Notes: a model not told the origin generated them from the sequence alone. A stretch of DNA of 64,000 nucleotides from Lachnospiraceae bacterium (GCA_902363675.1 CABJAV010000008.1:62001-126000), one strand, 5' to 3'; positions 18,248 through 26,852 are shown, numbered from the stretch's first letter. Made by a program: numbers and translations.

Positions 18248-19018
18248 ATGCGAAAGATACTTTTGGTTGACAATGATATAACTTTTATATGGGGATTGAA
18301 AAAATATTTACAGCGGCGGGGCTATGCGGTAGAAACTGCGGCTACTCTGGCTGAAGCACGGGAAATGATAAAGCAAGAAGCTCCGCTGCTGATCTGTTCA
18401 GACCTCTGCTTGCCGGACGGTTCTGGTCTGGAACTACTAGCTGAAGTACGTACCTGTAACAAAGATACTCCTTTTATCATTGCGTCTTGTTATGAAAAAG
18501 ACGACTATGAGCAGGAAGCACTCCAGCATGGTGTCACAATCTGTATGGATAAAATTAAATCTGCATTATTGAAAGATAAGCTGGTGGAATATGCCTACAA
18601 GGAGCTATCAGAAGAACAACCACCAACCTTTCATAAGCTGTTATATCTCCATACGGATAATAGCAAAGCGGAAGTTCTGCGGGCGGCTATGCTGCAAAAG
18701 GGATTTAATCTTATACTGGTAAATTCCCTGCGTGAAGCAAAGCACAGGCTACTTGAAGATAAAGAAATAGAACTGATACTGTGTGATCTCTCGCTGCCGG
18801 ACGGTACAGCCCTTGAGCTTTTTCATGACATACGACGTATATCTGAAAAATTTAAGGTAAATAACCCGCCCATTAAGTTGCTACCATTCTTTATTCTTAC
18901 GGCAAGCACTGACCTTGCCACGGAATATCAATACCGGCACGAGGGTGTCAGCGACTATATCACGGCCCCGGTTAATATTCCGGAACTGATTCGGCGGATT
19001 CTGTTTTTTGTGGAATAG
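18248..19018 (+). CDS. Protein of two receiver domains without an output domain
   Basis: The 256 residues make two CheY-like receivers and nothing else. The first has Asp52 in SDLCLPDGSG. The second has Asp180 in CDLSLPDGT. The acidic pairs needed for Mg binding are visible in the first (VDND). It lies 24 bp after the ABC permease with its own ribosome binding site (GAAAGTGAA is weak). A role as phosphate sink or docking partner for the element A kinase is an inference. Base composition becomes more GC-rich here than in the ABC genes. Confidence 0.8.
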   Translation: MRKILLVDNDITFIWGLKKYLQRRGYAVETAATLAEAREMIKQEAPLLICSDLCLPDGSGLELLAEVRTCNKDTPFIIASCYEKDDYEQEALQHGVTICMDKIKSALLKDKLVEYAYKELSEEQPPTFHKLLYLHTDNSKAEVLRAAMLQKGFNLILVNSLREAKHRLLEDKEIELILCDLSLPDGTALELFHDIRRISEKFKVNNPPIKLLPFFILTASTDLATEYQYRHEGVSDYITAPVNIPELIRRILFFVE

Positions 19019-19453
19019 CTATCTTTCTCTCTATGTAATCAACATAATCAACTGCCGGGCGACGACCAAGAAAAAAAAGCCGTCGTACAGCAGCCCTTTT
19101 GACACGCCCATACGACCAGCGGCGGCTTTGAACAATCAAGGCCGCCGCTTTTCTTTTCCCGGCGCAGGATCGGCGGCCCACGGAGGGAGCCGCCATGAGA
19201 GTAGCAATATGTAGTTCATCAAAAAAAGCCTTGCTCACACCTCATCCCCTTACGCTCCTCCACCGGCATTATCCTGCTGGTTAATCGGTAATCATAGAAC
19301 ATGGAATCAGTGTGACGCCAGTTTCCCACTTTGGGAGACTGGCGTTTTTGCTTGTTGTTTTTTGTGGAATTGCCCCGAATTATGCCGGTGCCGTTCTCCG
19401 CCCCATTTCGGCTCACTCGTAACTGGACCCGTGAACCGAAATGGAGGTACATA
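19019..19453 (+). terminator. Intergenic stretch with two strong terminators before the first sigma gene
   Basis: No gene is apparent. A hairpin GCGGCGGC/GCCGCCGC (19119-19148) runs into TTTTCTTTT. A second hairpin ACGCCAGT/ACTGGCGT (19315-19345) runs into TTTTT. The same pair of structures, with changed sequence, precedes the second sigma gene (22534-22806) and the broken sigma gene in B (37741-38007). A 29-codon frame at 19195 has a ribosome binding site, but no counterpart in the other copies. Confidence 0.7.
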
Positions 19454-19867
19454 ATGAAGAAAGTCAATCTCCGGGATCTGTATCCCGATGTTTATAAAAC
19501 AGATCACTTTGTAGAAGTAACCGAAGATGTGCTGGAGACGATCAGAGACTCTGAGCGTGCAGAAGCTGCCTATGACCGGAGGATGTATCGTTATAAGGCG
19601 CATTACTCTCTGGACTGCGACAATGGCATTGAAAATGCGATCCTGATGAAGCCCCAGACGCCGGAAATGCTCCTGGAGGAAAAGCAGCTGCGGGAGAAAC
19701 TCTATGCCGCAGTAATGGCTCTGCCGGAGAAACAAGCCAAGCGGATCTATGCCAGGTATTATCTGGGCATGAGAGTAGGAGAGATAGCCGCAGCAGAGGG
19801 TGTAGACCCAAGCCGTGTCCGTGACAGCATTCGGCGCGGTCTGAAGCAACTGGCAAAGTATTTTTAG
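19454..19867 (+). CDS. Small sigma-70-like factor, first copy in element A
   Basis: The product has 137 residues. The C-terminal half is a clear sigma region 4 (LPEKQAKRIYARYYLGMRVGEIAAAEGVDPSRVRDSIRRGLKQL). The N-terminal half has the MYRYKAHYSLD segment common to element-borne sigma proteins of this family. ATG 19454 has GGAGGT 6 bases upstream, and starting further upstream would read through the terminator. It is about 84 percent identical by eye to the second copy at 22906. It probably controls excision or transfer genes. Confidence 0.8.
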   Translation: MKKVNLRDLYPDVYKTDHFVEVTEDVLETIRDSERAEAAYDRRMYRYKAHYSLDCDNGIENAILMKPQTPEMLLEEKQLREKLYAAVMALPEKQAKRIYARYYLGMRVGEIAAAEGVDPSRVRDSIRRGLKQLAKYF

Positions 19868-19990
19868 GATAGAATAACAAAGGGCGCAAGGTCTCAAAAT
19901 GTTTCCAGCACAGGGGCTTGCGCCTTATCTATATTTGGCCATTTAATAGGTTTGATTATGCAGATTAAAATGATATATTATTTCATAAGA

Positions 19991-20019
19991 TTGACAAAGA
20001 AGAATGTTTGTGCTATTCT
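19991..20019 (+). promoter_or_regulatory. Promoter of the ABC-F leader
   Basis: TTGACA at 19991-19996 and TATTCT at 20014-20019 are separated by 17 bp. Transcription would start about 25 bp before the leader-peptide ribosome binding site. Confidence 0.7.
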
Positions 20020-20052
20020 ATATAAAATTATATCTCCAAAGGGGAGCAAGAT

Positions 20053-20142
20053 ATGAACTTTCATTTAACCGATCAGCGTAAAAAGAAAATCAACTCTGTA
20101 CAATCCAAACCGATGAAACATTGTGCAGAGTATAGCGTATAA
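20053..20142 (+). CDS. Leader peptide of the ABC-F gene (29 residues)
   Basis: A GGGGAG ribosome binding site at 20041-20046 precedes ATG 20053. The 29-residue peptide is rich in Lys/Arg (DQRKKKINSVQSKPMKH). It sits between a good promoter and two terminators, upstream of the ribosome-protection ABC-F gene. That is the arrangement of drug-responsive attenuators, where a stalled ribosome on the leader prevents termination. The peptide is too short for domain recognition. Confidence 0.6.
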   Translation: MNFHLTDQRKKKINSVQSKPMKHCAEYSV

Positions 20143-20233
20143 ATGACGCATTTCGATTTCATCGGGAAGCCATAAAGGGGATTTTATACCCATTTTGAGA
20201 AAATGGCTTTCCATGCAGTTATAATGTGTACGA

Positions 20234-20271
20234 GGCTATGGACAATGTTTTGTCCATAGCCTTTTGTTTTT
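20234..20271 (+). terminator. Attenuator hairpin 1 in the ABC-F leader
   Basis: GGCTATGGACA pairs perfectly with TGTCCATAGCC and is followed by TTTTGTTTTT. It is a complete intrinsic terminator placed before the coding region, so read-through must be regulated for the gene to be expressed. Confidence 0.85.
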
Positions 20272-20285
20272 GGCGTTGCTATGCC

Positions 20286-20339
20286 AAAGGCAGAAGGCGG
20301 ATACACTTGTGTATCTCTGCTTTCTGCCTTTTCTTTTTT
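20286..20339 (+). terminator. Attenuator hairpin 2 in the ABC-F leader
   Basis: AAAGGCAGAA pairs with TTCTGCCTTT, with an inner GATACAC/GTGTATC stem, followed by TTCTTTTTT. It lies 30 bp before the ABC-F start codon and acts as a second barrier. Confidence 0.75.
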
Positions 20340-20368
20340 CCAAATATATTAAGAAAGGTTTTTTAAAA

Positions 20369-21898
20369 ATGAGCTTATTAGAAATTGAAGGACTAACACA
20401 TTCTTTTGGTGAAAACCTGCTTTACAAAAATGCAGGCTTCACACTCAATAAAGGAGAACATATTGGCATTGTCGGGCAGAACGGAACCGGCAAAAGCACT
20501 TTAATCAAAATCTGTACAGAGCAGATCATACCAGACAGCGGGCGCATTGTCTGGCAACCGAATACTACGATTGGCTATTTAGACCAATATGCGGAAATCG
20601 ACCATACCTTAACGATGAAAGAATTTCTCAAATCCGCTTTCACAAAGTTATTTGAAATGGAGGCACAGGCGTTGCAGCTCTATGAAAAAGCTGCTGACGG
20701 TGATATGAAAAGCCTTGAACTGGCCGCCCGTTATCAGGAACAGCTTGAAGCCCATGACTTTTATTCGATAGATACCGCTATTGATCGTGTCGCCAATGGG
20801 TTAGGACTTCTTGCGATTGGCCTTGACCGTCCGATTGCTGAAATGAGTGGCGGCCAGCGAGCAAAAGTGATTTTGGCAAAGCTACTGCTTGAAAAACCAG
20901 ATGTATTGCTATTAGATGAGCCGACAAATTTTCTTGATAAAGATCATGTTGCATGGCTGGCGGAATACCTATCCTCTTTGGAAAATGCTTTTTTAGTTGT
21001 TTCCCATGATTTTGACTTTTTGGATAAAATCGCAAATCGTATCTGCGATTTAGATAATGACACAATAACAAAGTATTATGGCACTTATTCTGAATTTCTG
21101 CGAAAAAAGACACTATTGCGGGAAGATTACATTCGTCAATACTCAGCGCAACAAAAGGAGATCAAAAAAACAGAGGAGTTTATTAGGAAAAATATTGCTG
21201 GACGAAAAGCAAAAATGGCGAGAGGGCGACAAAAACAGCTTGATCGAATGGACAAAATGGAGGCTTTGGAACAGAAAGAGATTATTCCTCATTTTCATTT
21301 TCCTGTTTTACCGCTGACAAATACGGAGCATCTGCTGGTCAAACATCTGGCAGTTGGTTATCACTATCCAGTTCTATCAGATATTGATTTTAGCATAAAA
21401 GGCGGGCAAAAAGTTGTTATCACTGGCTTTAATGGAATTGGGAAATCTACTTTGCTCAAGACATTAATTGGACAAATCCCGTCCATGCAAGGTCATTTCA
21501 AATTTTCCGATCAAGTTACCCTTGGATATTTTGAGCAGGACTTAATATGGGACGAACCTGAACAGACACCAATTCAAATTGTTTCCAATGTCCATCCTGA
21601 TATGGTCATAAAAGATGTTCGCAAACATTTAGCCCGGTGTGGAATTTCCAGTAAGCACGCAATGCAAGCGATTGGAACATTAAGTGGAGGTGAGCAGGCG
21701 AAAGTAAAAATGTGTTTGCTAACACTGATTCCCTGCAATTTTCTAATTATGGACGAACCCACAAATCATCTGGATGTTCAGGCAAAGGAAGCATTGAAAT
21801 CAGCTCTTATGGATTTTGCGGGTACTGTATTGCTCGTATCACATGAAGAAGCATTTTATCGTGAGTGGGCACAGAGAGTTATTAGTGTCGAGAAATAG
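20369..21898 (+). CDS. ABC-F ribosomal protection protein
   Basis: This 509-residue soluble protein has two ABC domains and no membrane segments. The first has GQNGTGKST, signature MSGGQRAK and DEPTNFLD. The second has GFNGIGKST, signature LSGGEQAK and DEPTNHLD. A basic inter-domain linker (RKNIAGRKAKMARGRQKQLDR) reaches into the ribosome in this family. ABC-F proteins of this kind dislodge ribosome-targeting drugs such as macrolides, lincosamides, streptogramins or pleuromutilins. The exact drug is not predictable here. ATG 20369 has AAGAAAGG upstream. The attenuated leader supports drug-inducible expression. Confidence 0.85.
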   Translation: MSLLEIEGLTHSFGENLLYKNAGFTLNKGEHIGIVGQNGTGKSTLIKICTEQIIPDSGRIVWQPNTTIGYLDQYAEIDHTLTMKEFLKSAFTKLFEMEAQALQLYEKAADGDMKSLELAARYQEQLEAHDFYSIDTAIDRVANGLGLLAIGLDRPIAEMSGGQRAKVILAKLLLEKPDVLLLDEPTNFLDKDHVAWLAEYLSSLENAFLVVSHDFDFLDKIANRICDLDNDTITKYYGTYSEFLRKKTLLREDYIRQYSAQQKEIKKTEEFIRKNIAGRKAKMARGRQKQLDRMDKMEALEQKEIIPHFHFPVLPLTNTEHLLVKHLAVGYHYPVLSDIDFSIKGGQKVVITGFNGIGKSTLLKTLIGQIPSMQGHFKFSDQVTLGYFEQDLIWDEPEQTPIQIVSNVHPDMVIKDVRKHLARCGISSKHAMQAIGTLSGGEQAKVKMCLLTLIPCNFLIMDEPTNHLDVQAKEALKSALMDFAGTVLLVSHEEAFYREWAQRVISVEK

Positions 21899-21917
21899 AA
21901 AATAGAATTAAGTATAG

Positions 21918-22211
21918 TATGAGGTCTATGATTTTCTGCTGAAGAATTGGCATAAATTGAAATTCAGTCCCCCGATCCAGACCGAAGTAGTCATAGAGCG
22001 AAAAATCAATCCCAAACGAATGCAGCGCGAAATTCAAAGTCAACTGCAAGATAAAGGCATTGGCACAAAGGCACAGCAGGCGTTGAAACTCCAGCATGAG
22101 CAATGTAAGCTGGAACGGAAAACCAAGAGCCGTGAGCAGAAAGAGGCTGAGAAAGACCGTCAGTTTGCCATACGGCAGGAAAAGAAGAAAGCCAAGCACA
22201 GAGGAAGATAA
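21918..22211 (+). pseudogene. Truncated YjdF-family gene (3' part only)
   Basis: The frame reads EVYDFLLKNWHKLKFSPPIQ and continues with the basic C-terminal half of YjdF proteins (NPKRMQREIQSQLQDKGIGTK), ending in KKAKHRGR. The N-terminal third is missing and TAG at 21915 precedes the remnant, with no start codon or ribosome binding site. It directly follows the ABC-F gene. YjdF genes often travel with resistance genes in Firmicute elements; this copy is broken. Confidence 0.75.
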
Positions 22212-22212
22212 C

Positions 22213-22398
22213 ATGAAGATAGAATGGATTTTATGCCCCTTTTGCGGCAGCAAAACGCGATTGAAAATCCGCGATGATACAGTACTGGAAAACTTTCCGT
22301 TATATTGTCCTAAATGCAAACATGAAACCCTGATTACGGTAAGAAAACTAAATTTATCCATCGTTCAAGAGCCAGACGCACAGACGCAGAGCCGATAA
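22213..22398 (+). CDS. Cysteine-rich KTR-type zinc-ribbon protein
   Basis: The product has 61 residues with two CxxC pairs, CPFCGSKTR near the N terminus and CPKC near residue 32, which form a zinc ribbon. The KTR motif defines this family, commonly found beside resistance genes on Tn916-like elements. ATG 22213 begins 1 bp after the yjdF stop. The function is unknown. Confidence 0.8.
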   Translation: MKIEWILCPFCGSKTRLKIRDDTVLENFPLYCPKCKHETLITVRKLNLSIVQEPDAQTQSR

Positions 22399-22905
22399 TA
22401 CACAAGGTAAATTCACTTGTGGTTATCGGTCCTTTTTTATTTCAATATACGACGAGAGCCTGCCCCGCCCAATGGGGAAAGAAAAAAACCGTAGCTGGGC
22501 AGGTTGATTTTGTGCGCTTACTCTACTTACTTTGGCGGCGGTTTTGAGAAATCAGAGCCGCCGTTTCTTTGCGTTTACACAAACCTATAACGACTTGCAG
22601 GGACACGGTAGCCGATTGGAGGTTATTTTGCCGTGTCTCGTTTGCTTTTTCAAAGCTCACATGATCTACATCAGTTAAAAAAAGCATTGCCCCTCCTCCG
22701 GGCAAGTATAACATTGCATCGGCATTATCGTTCCATGTAATTCAGTATAATAATGGCTGTTCTTGGCGCGCCAGTTTTCCCTCACGGAAATCTGGCGTTT
22801 TTTGTTGCCATTTTTTCGGAGATGACCCGGTTGTCTGCCGGTGTCGGTCTCCGCCTCCATTCGATTCACCCGTCAATCACCCGTGAATCGAAATGGAGGT
22901 ACATA
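22399..22905 (+). terminator. Intergenic stretch with terminators before the second sigma gene
   Basis: No gene is supported. A GGCGGC/GCCGCC hairpin (22534-22562) is followed by a T-rich run, and a CGCCAG/CTGGCG hairpin (22769-22797) runs into TTTTTTG. Most of 22540-22905 is repeated almost unchanged in element B at 37745-38120, so it is a conserved control region in front of the sigma gene. Confidence 0.65.
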
Positions 22906-23319
22906 ATGAAGAAAATTAACCTTCGGGAACTTTATCCTAATGTTTATACAACAGACTTTTTTGTAGATGTGACAGAGGAAGTAATGGAGACTATTCGAGC
23001 AGCTGAACGTGCGGAAGCTGCTTATGACCGGAGGATGTATCGCTATAAGGCGTACTACTCCCTGGACTGCGACAACGGCATTGAAAATGCGATTCTGATG
23101 AAGCCCCAGACACCGGAGATGCTTCTGGAGGAAAAACAGTTTCAGGAGCAGGTCTATGCCGCTGTGATGAAGCTGCCGGAGAAACAGGCAAAGAGGATTT
23201 ATGCCCGATACTATCTGGGAATGACGGTAAATGAAATTGCCGAAGTAGAAGGTGTAGACCAAAGTCGTGTCCGAGACAGTATCCGCCGTGGATTAAAGCA
23301 GCTTGTAAAATATTTTTGA
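22906..23319 (+). CDS. Small sigma-70-like factor, second copy in element A
   Basis: This 137-residue paralogue of the 19454 gene has the same layout, with region 4 reading YARYYLGMTVNEIAEVEGVDQSRVRDSIRRG. ATG 22906 has GGAGGT 6 bases before it. It lies next to the excisionase/integrase block, the usual site for this gene in the family, so this copy is probably the ancestral one and the 19454 copy came with the ABC-F cassette. Element B carries a broken version at 38121. Confidence 0.8.
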   Translation: MKKINLRELYPNVYTTDFFVDVTEEVMETIRAAERAEAAYDRRMYRYKAYYSLDCDNGIENAILMKPQTPEMLLEEKQFQEQVYAAVMKLPEKQAKRIYARYYLGMTVNEIAEVEGVDQSRVRDSIRRGLKQLVKYF

Positions 23320-23856
23320 TAAAATTTCATTTGATGCGCCTGTTTTTTGCCTTTTTTGTCAGTGTTAATAAGAAGGACAAGTTTTCCTCCTTCATCAGTA
23401 CATTGACAATCGAATAGACAGCACAACAGGTACATAACCCATGTACGAGCGAATATGAAACGCCGCGAAGATGGAGCAGTCAGGGAGGTGATGAAAGAAC
23501 TGCTTCGGAGCGATCTACGATTTCATAAAACGGATTGTGGCAGATTTGGCGCGATGACTGCATGGGGGCTTAAAGATACTTCCTCACGGCCCGCCAAAGA
23601 CTTGGGGGGAACCCTGCGGCACACGATACGAACGATGCTGCGGAGTTATGACAGCCGCGCCAGCGGAGACCTGTTGTGTTCCCATCGTCAGGGGGCGTGG
23701 CAAATGTGATGAAAGCTGAGTTATATAAATAGGAAGCGTTTGCAGCTTCCTGTTCAAAATCAGATACCATGCGCTGGCAGTTTCGGCTGCCAGCGTATTC
23801 ATGTGGCTTTGAACAAACACGATGACAAACTTGACAGATTGGGGGAAATATGCTTT
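23320..23856 (+). other. Conserved control region between sigma and excisionase genes
   Basis: About 540 bp are almost identical to 38380-38916 in element B. Two clean hairpins are visible: AGGAAGC/GCTTCCT (23731-23751) and CGCTGGCAG/CTGCCAGCG (23772-23795). An 84-codon frame at 23455 is preserved in both copies but lacks recognisable protein features. A structured untranslated leader or recombination-control site is more likely than a protein. Confidence 0.5.
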
Positions 23857-24087
23857 ATGGAAAAACTTATTACACGAAAAGAAGCAGCAGAAATTTTAGG
23901 TATCAGCATTGCAACGCTGGACGCGGCCCGTAACAATGGTCTTATTTCTTATGTGCAATATGTGCAGAATGGCTGTGTGTACTTTACTTCAGCGGGCCTT
24001 CAGGAGTATATCGCAAAATGCACCCACAGAGCAAAGCCAGCAGAAAAGAACGCAACTTATCGTAGACCTCGCAGAGCTGGAGTGTGA
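23857..24087 (+). CDS. Excisionase-like HTH protein (element A)
   Basis: The protein has 76 residues with a MerR-like/HTH_17 fold (ITRKEAAEILGISIATLDAARNNGLISYV) and a basic tail. GGGGGAA lies about 9 bases before ATG 23857. Its position just before two tyrosine recombinases suggests it directs excision. The element B copy is identical except for one residue near the C terminus. Confidence 0.75.
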   Translation: MEKLITRKEAAEILGISIATLDAARNNGLISYVQYVQNGCVYFTSAGLQEYIAKCTHRAKPAEKNATYRRPRRAGV

Positions 24088-24171
24088 GTCGATCCGTATC
24101 CTTGCTGGAAACGGAATGGTCTGATAAAACATAGATACAGCGCTGGAGTATATTCTTAGGAGGTGGCGGAA

Positions 24172-25392
24172 TTGGCAAAAAGAAAAAGAGCAATTCCACA
24201 ATACGGTACAGTTACGCTTAACGGCATAGATTATTATAGAACGCGGGTTCAGAACGCAGATGGAAAACTGGTGGCCCTTTATGCGAGAACACCGGAAGAA
24301 TTATATGATAAAGAGTTGGGAGCATTAGAGCAGATCGACAACGATACATTCTGTCGGAAATCCCCGACGGTTGCAGACTACTGTGAAAAATGGCTTTTGA
24401 TGCAGTCGGTTCATGTGAGGGCAACCACGCTGATAGATTATACCTCAAAGGTCAGACGGCACATTATAAAAGAACTGGGACAGATGCGGATGGCAGATGT
24501 GACACTGGATGACATTCAGCTTGCACTTGTTCCTGTTTCCGAGAAGTCCGCTTCGGTATATAAGTCAGTGGTTATCCTGTATAAATCCATTTTCCGTGCA
24601 GCAAAGGAAAGTAAGATTATTGATAACAACCCAACGATTTACCTTACAGCCAAAGGTGGAGGCGTTCCGCAGAAGGACAAAGCTGCATTGACGGATGAAC
24701 AGGCCGCCAGACTGCTGGATGCCATTCAGGGACTTCCGCCGTATGTATTTGTCATGTTAGGGCTGTATGCAGGATTGCGGCGAGAAGAAATTCTTGCCCT
24801 AAAATGGGATTCTGTATATCTGGATGTGGATTGCCCTTATTTAACGGTACGCAGGGCATGGCACACGGAAAATAACAGACCGGTGATTCTGGATGAGCTG
24901 AAAACGAAAGCCGCGCATCGAAATATTCCGTTGCCGGTTTGCCTGGCGGACTGTCTGAAAGAGACAAAAGCTAATTCACAGTCAGAATATGTAGTGTCGA
25001 ACAGAGACGGTGATCCGTTATCCTATACGCAGTTCAAGCGGCTCTGGCAGTATATTGTGACCCGAACTGTCAAGGAGCGTTTCTATTATCGCTACGAGGA
25101 TGGAAAGCGTGTAAAGCACACGGTTACGCCGATCCTCGGTGAAAAGGCAGCACATAACGGAAAAGTGATTTACAGCTTAGATTTTGAAGTGACGCCGCAC
25201 CAGCTGCGGCATACATACATTACGAATCTGATTCATTCGTCCGTAGACCCGAAAACGGTTCAATACCTGGCGGGACATGAGAGCAGTAAAATTACGATGG
25301 ACATTTACGCAAAGGTCAAATACAACAGACCGGATGAGCTGGTAAGAACAATGGGTGGTGCATTTGCCCAGTGGGATGCAGCACAGGCATAA
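24172..25392 (+). CDS. Tyrosine recombinase 1 of element A
   Basis: This 406-residue integrase has an N-terminal arm-binding region, a core-binding domain (about 60-150), and a catalytic domain with Arg near 203 (GLRREEIL), HQLRH with His343 and Arg346, GHESS with His368, and the nucleophile Tyr379 in MDIYAKV. The frame allows GTG 24163, but AGGAGG overlaps it, so TTG 24172 with 8-base spacing is preferred. It works with, or as an alternative to, the second recombinase for element integration and excision. Confidence 0.85.
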   Translation: MAKRKRAIPQYGTVTLNGIDYYRTRVQNADGKLVALYARTPEELYDKELGALEQIDNDTFCRKSPTVADYCEKWLLMQSVHVRATTLIDYTSKVRRHIIKELGQMRMADVTLDDIQLALVPVSEKSASVYKSVVILYKSIFRAAKESKIIDNNPTIYLTAKGGGVPQKDKAALTDEQAARLLDAIQGLPPYVFVMLGLYAGLRREEILALKWDSVYLDVDCPYLTVRRAWHTENNRPVILDELKTKAAHRNIPLPVCLADCLKETKANSQSEYVVSNRDGDPLSYTQFKRLWQYIVTRTVKERFYYRYEDGKRVKHTVTPILGEKAAHNGKVIYSLDFEVTPHQLRHTYITNLIHSSVDPKTVQYLAGHESSKITMDIYAKVKYNRPDELVRTMGGAFAQWDAAQA

Positions 25393-25418
25393 CATTATAA
25401 AAGCAGGAAACAACGCAG

Positions 25419-25446
25419 GAGCGAGGCAAGGATGTCTCGCTCTTTG
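25419..25446 (+). terminator. Terminator between the two recombinase genes
   Basis: GAGCGAG pairs with CTCGCTC and is followed by TTTG. The same hairpin follows recombinase 1 in element B (about 40470-40500), so the two integrase genes are probably transcribed separately. Confidence 0.65.
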
Positions 25447-25480
25447 TTTTTCATAATCCGTATCTTTGATTAAGTTAGTG

Positions 25481-25531
25481 CTTTCTGATAAAAAGAAGGT
25501 GTGAATTTAAGAACACTCATTATCAGGAAAG
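25481..25531. promoter_or_regulatory. Inverted repeat in front of recombinase 2
   Basis: CTTTCTGATAA (25481) and TTATCAGGAAAG (25520) form an inverted repeat just before the ribosome binding site region of the second recombinase. Element B has the same repeat with small changes. It could be an operator or an arm-type integrase site. Confidence 0.4.
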
Positions 25532-25541
25532 GAAGATTTGT

Positions 25542-26783
25542 ATGGCTAAGAAAAAACAAAGTGTTCCAGAGTACGGAACGGTTACAAGAAAAGGAACACT
25601 GTATTACAGAACCAGAATTACAGATGCCGATGGAAAGCAGGTCAGCTTATATGCGACCACCTGTGAAGAATTATATGAAAAGCAGTTGGAAGGCCGGAGA
25701 CAGGTGGAGGAAATCATCTTTCGCCGGAAGCATCCGACGGTTGCCGAGTATTGTGAGAAATGGCTGCTGATGCAGTCAGCAAAGGTGTCTACGGCCACTA
25801 TAAAAGGATACAGACAGAATATGAAGAATTATGTCATCAACTCTCTGGGAGATATGTATATGGAGGAAGTGACTGCGGATGATATTCGTCTGGCGCTTGT
25901 TCCGCTGTCTCAAAAATCGAAAGGACTGTATGATACGGTAAATATGCTGATTAAGTGTGTGTTTTATTCGGCAGAGCGCAGTCAGCTGATAACCGATAAT
26001 CCGTGTGTAGGAATTTCAGCAAAGGGCGGAAAAGCATCGAAAAAGAAAGATGCCTTAACAGATCAACAGGTTGCGGTTCTGTTGGATACGGTGAAAGAGC
26101 TTCCGCCATATCTTTTTATTATGATTGGTTTGTATTCCGGCTTGCGTCGGGAAGAAATTCTTGCATTGCAATGGGATTGTGTATTCCTGGATGAATCCAC
26201 ACCATACATTTCCGTGAGACGTGCATGGCGCGCGGAGCATAACAGGCCGGTGATTTCTACCGTTCTAAAGACAAAAGCAGCTAAAAGGGACATTCCCATT
26301 CCGAAGTGCCTGGTGGACTGCCTGCGGGAAGCAAAAGCCAATTCCATATCGGAGTATGTGATTGCGGACAGTGAGGGACAGCCGCTTTCCTATTCTCAGT
26401 TTACGAGAGTTTGGCAGTATGTAGTTGTTCGTTCTGCGAAAGAGAGAACTTACTATAAATATGTGAATGGACAGAGCATCAAATATACCGTCAAGCCGAC
26501 ATTAGGAACAACGCAGAGGAACAATCCCAAGATTCGCTATACCCTGAATTTCGATGTAACACCGCACTTGTTGCGGCATACCTACATCACGAATCTGCTC
26601 TATGCGGGCGTTGACCCTAAGACAGTTCAGTACCTGGCAGGGCATGAGAATAGTAAGACAACTATGGACATTTACGCGAGGGTCAAGTATAATAAACCAG
26701 AGGAACTTTTCGAGGTAGTGAATGATGCTTTGAACCAGGAGAATTTCGATGAAAAATCACTGATTTCCATGGTTAAGGAATAG
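25542..26783 (+). CDS. Tyrosine recombinase 2 of element A
   Basis: The product has 413 residues and is related to recombinase 1 along its length. Catalytic residues are visible in GLRREEILAL, HLLRHTY, GHENSKTT and MDIYARV. Position 2 of the HxLR box is Leu where the other three recombinases have Gln; the catalytic His and Arg are kept. The start has GGAAAGG upstream. The element end lies about 70 bp downstream, as expected for an integrase next to its attachment site. Confidence 0.85.
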   Translation: MAKKKQSVPEYGTVTRKGTLYYRTRITDADGKQVSLYATTCEELYEKQLEGRRQVEEIIFRRKHPTVAEYCEKWLLMQSAKVSTATIKGYRQNMKNYVINSLGDMYMEEVTADDIRLALVPLSQKSKGLYDTVNMLIKCVFYSAERSQLITDNPCVGISAKGGKASKKKDALTDQQVAVLLDTVKELPPYLFIMIGLYSGLRREEILALQWDCVFLDESTPYISVRRAWRAEHNRPVISTVLKTKAAKRDIPIPKCLVDCLREAKANSISEYVIADSEGQPLSYSQFTRVWQYVVVRSAKERTYYKYVNGQSIKYTVKPTLGTTQRNNPKIRYTLNFDVTPHLLRHTYITNLLYAGVDPKTVQYLAGHENSKTTMDIYARVKYNKPEELFEVVNDALNQENFDEKSLISMVKE

Positions 26784-26852
26784 GACAACCGACAACAGAA
26801 AATGCGAAAAAGCCCGTAATATCAAGGAAAAACGCACCATAGAGATGTTTAG

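Noticed and set aside
19195..19284. A 29-codon frame with a good ribosome binding site before the first sigma gene.
   Set aside because: No counterpart exists at the other two sigma loci, and it lies between two terminators. It was left as a note only.
23455..23709. An 84-codon frame conserved in both elements (also 38515).
   Set aside because: The whole region is nearly identical at DNA level, so frame conservation is not informative. No good ribosome binding site or domain is seen.
23340..24160. Possible CRISPR-like repeats because of repeated blocks between the two elements.
   Set aside because: The similarity is a single long duplication 15 kb apart, not a short-spaced array. No array of regularly spaced repeats was seen anywhere in the window.
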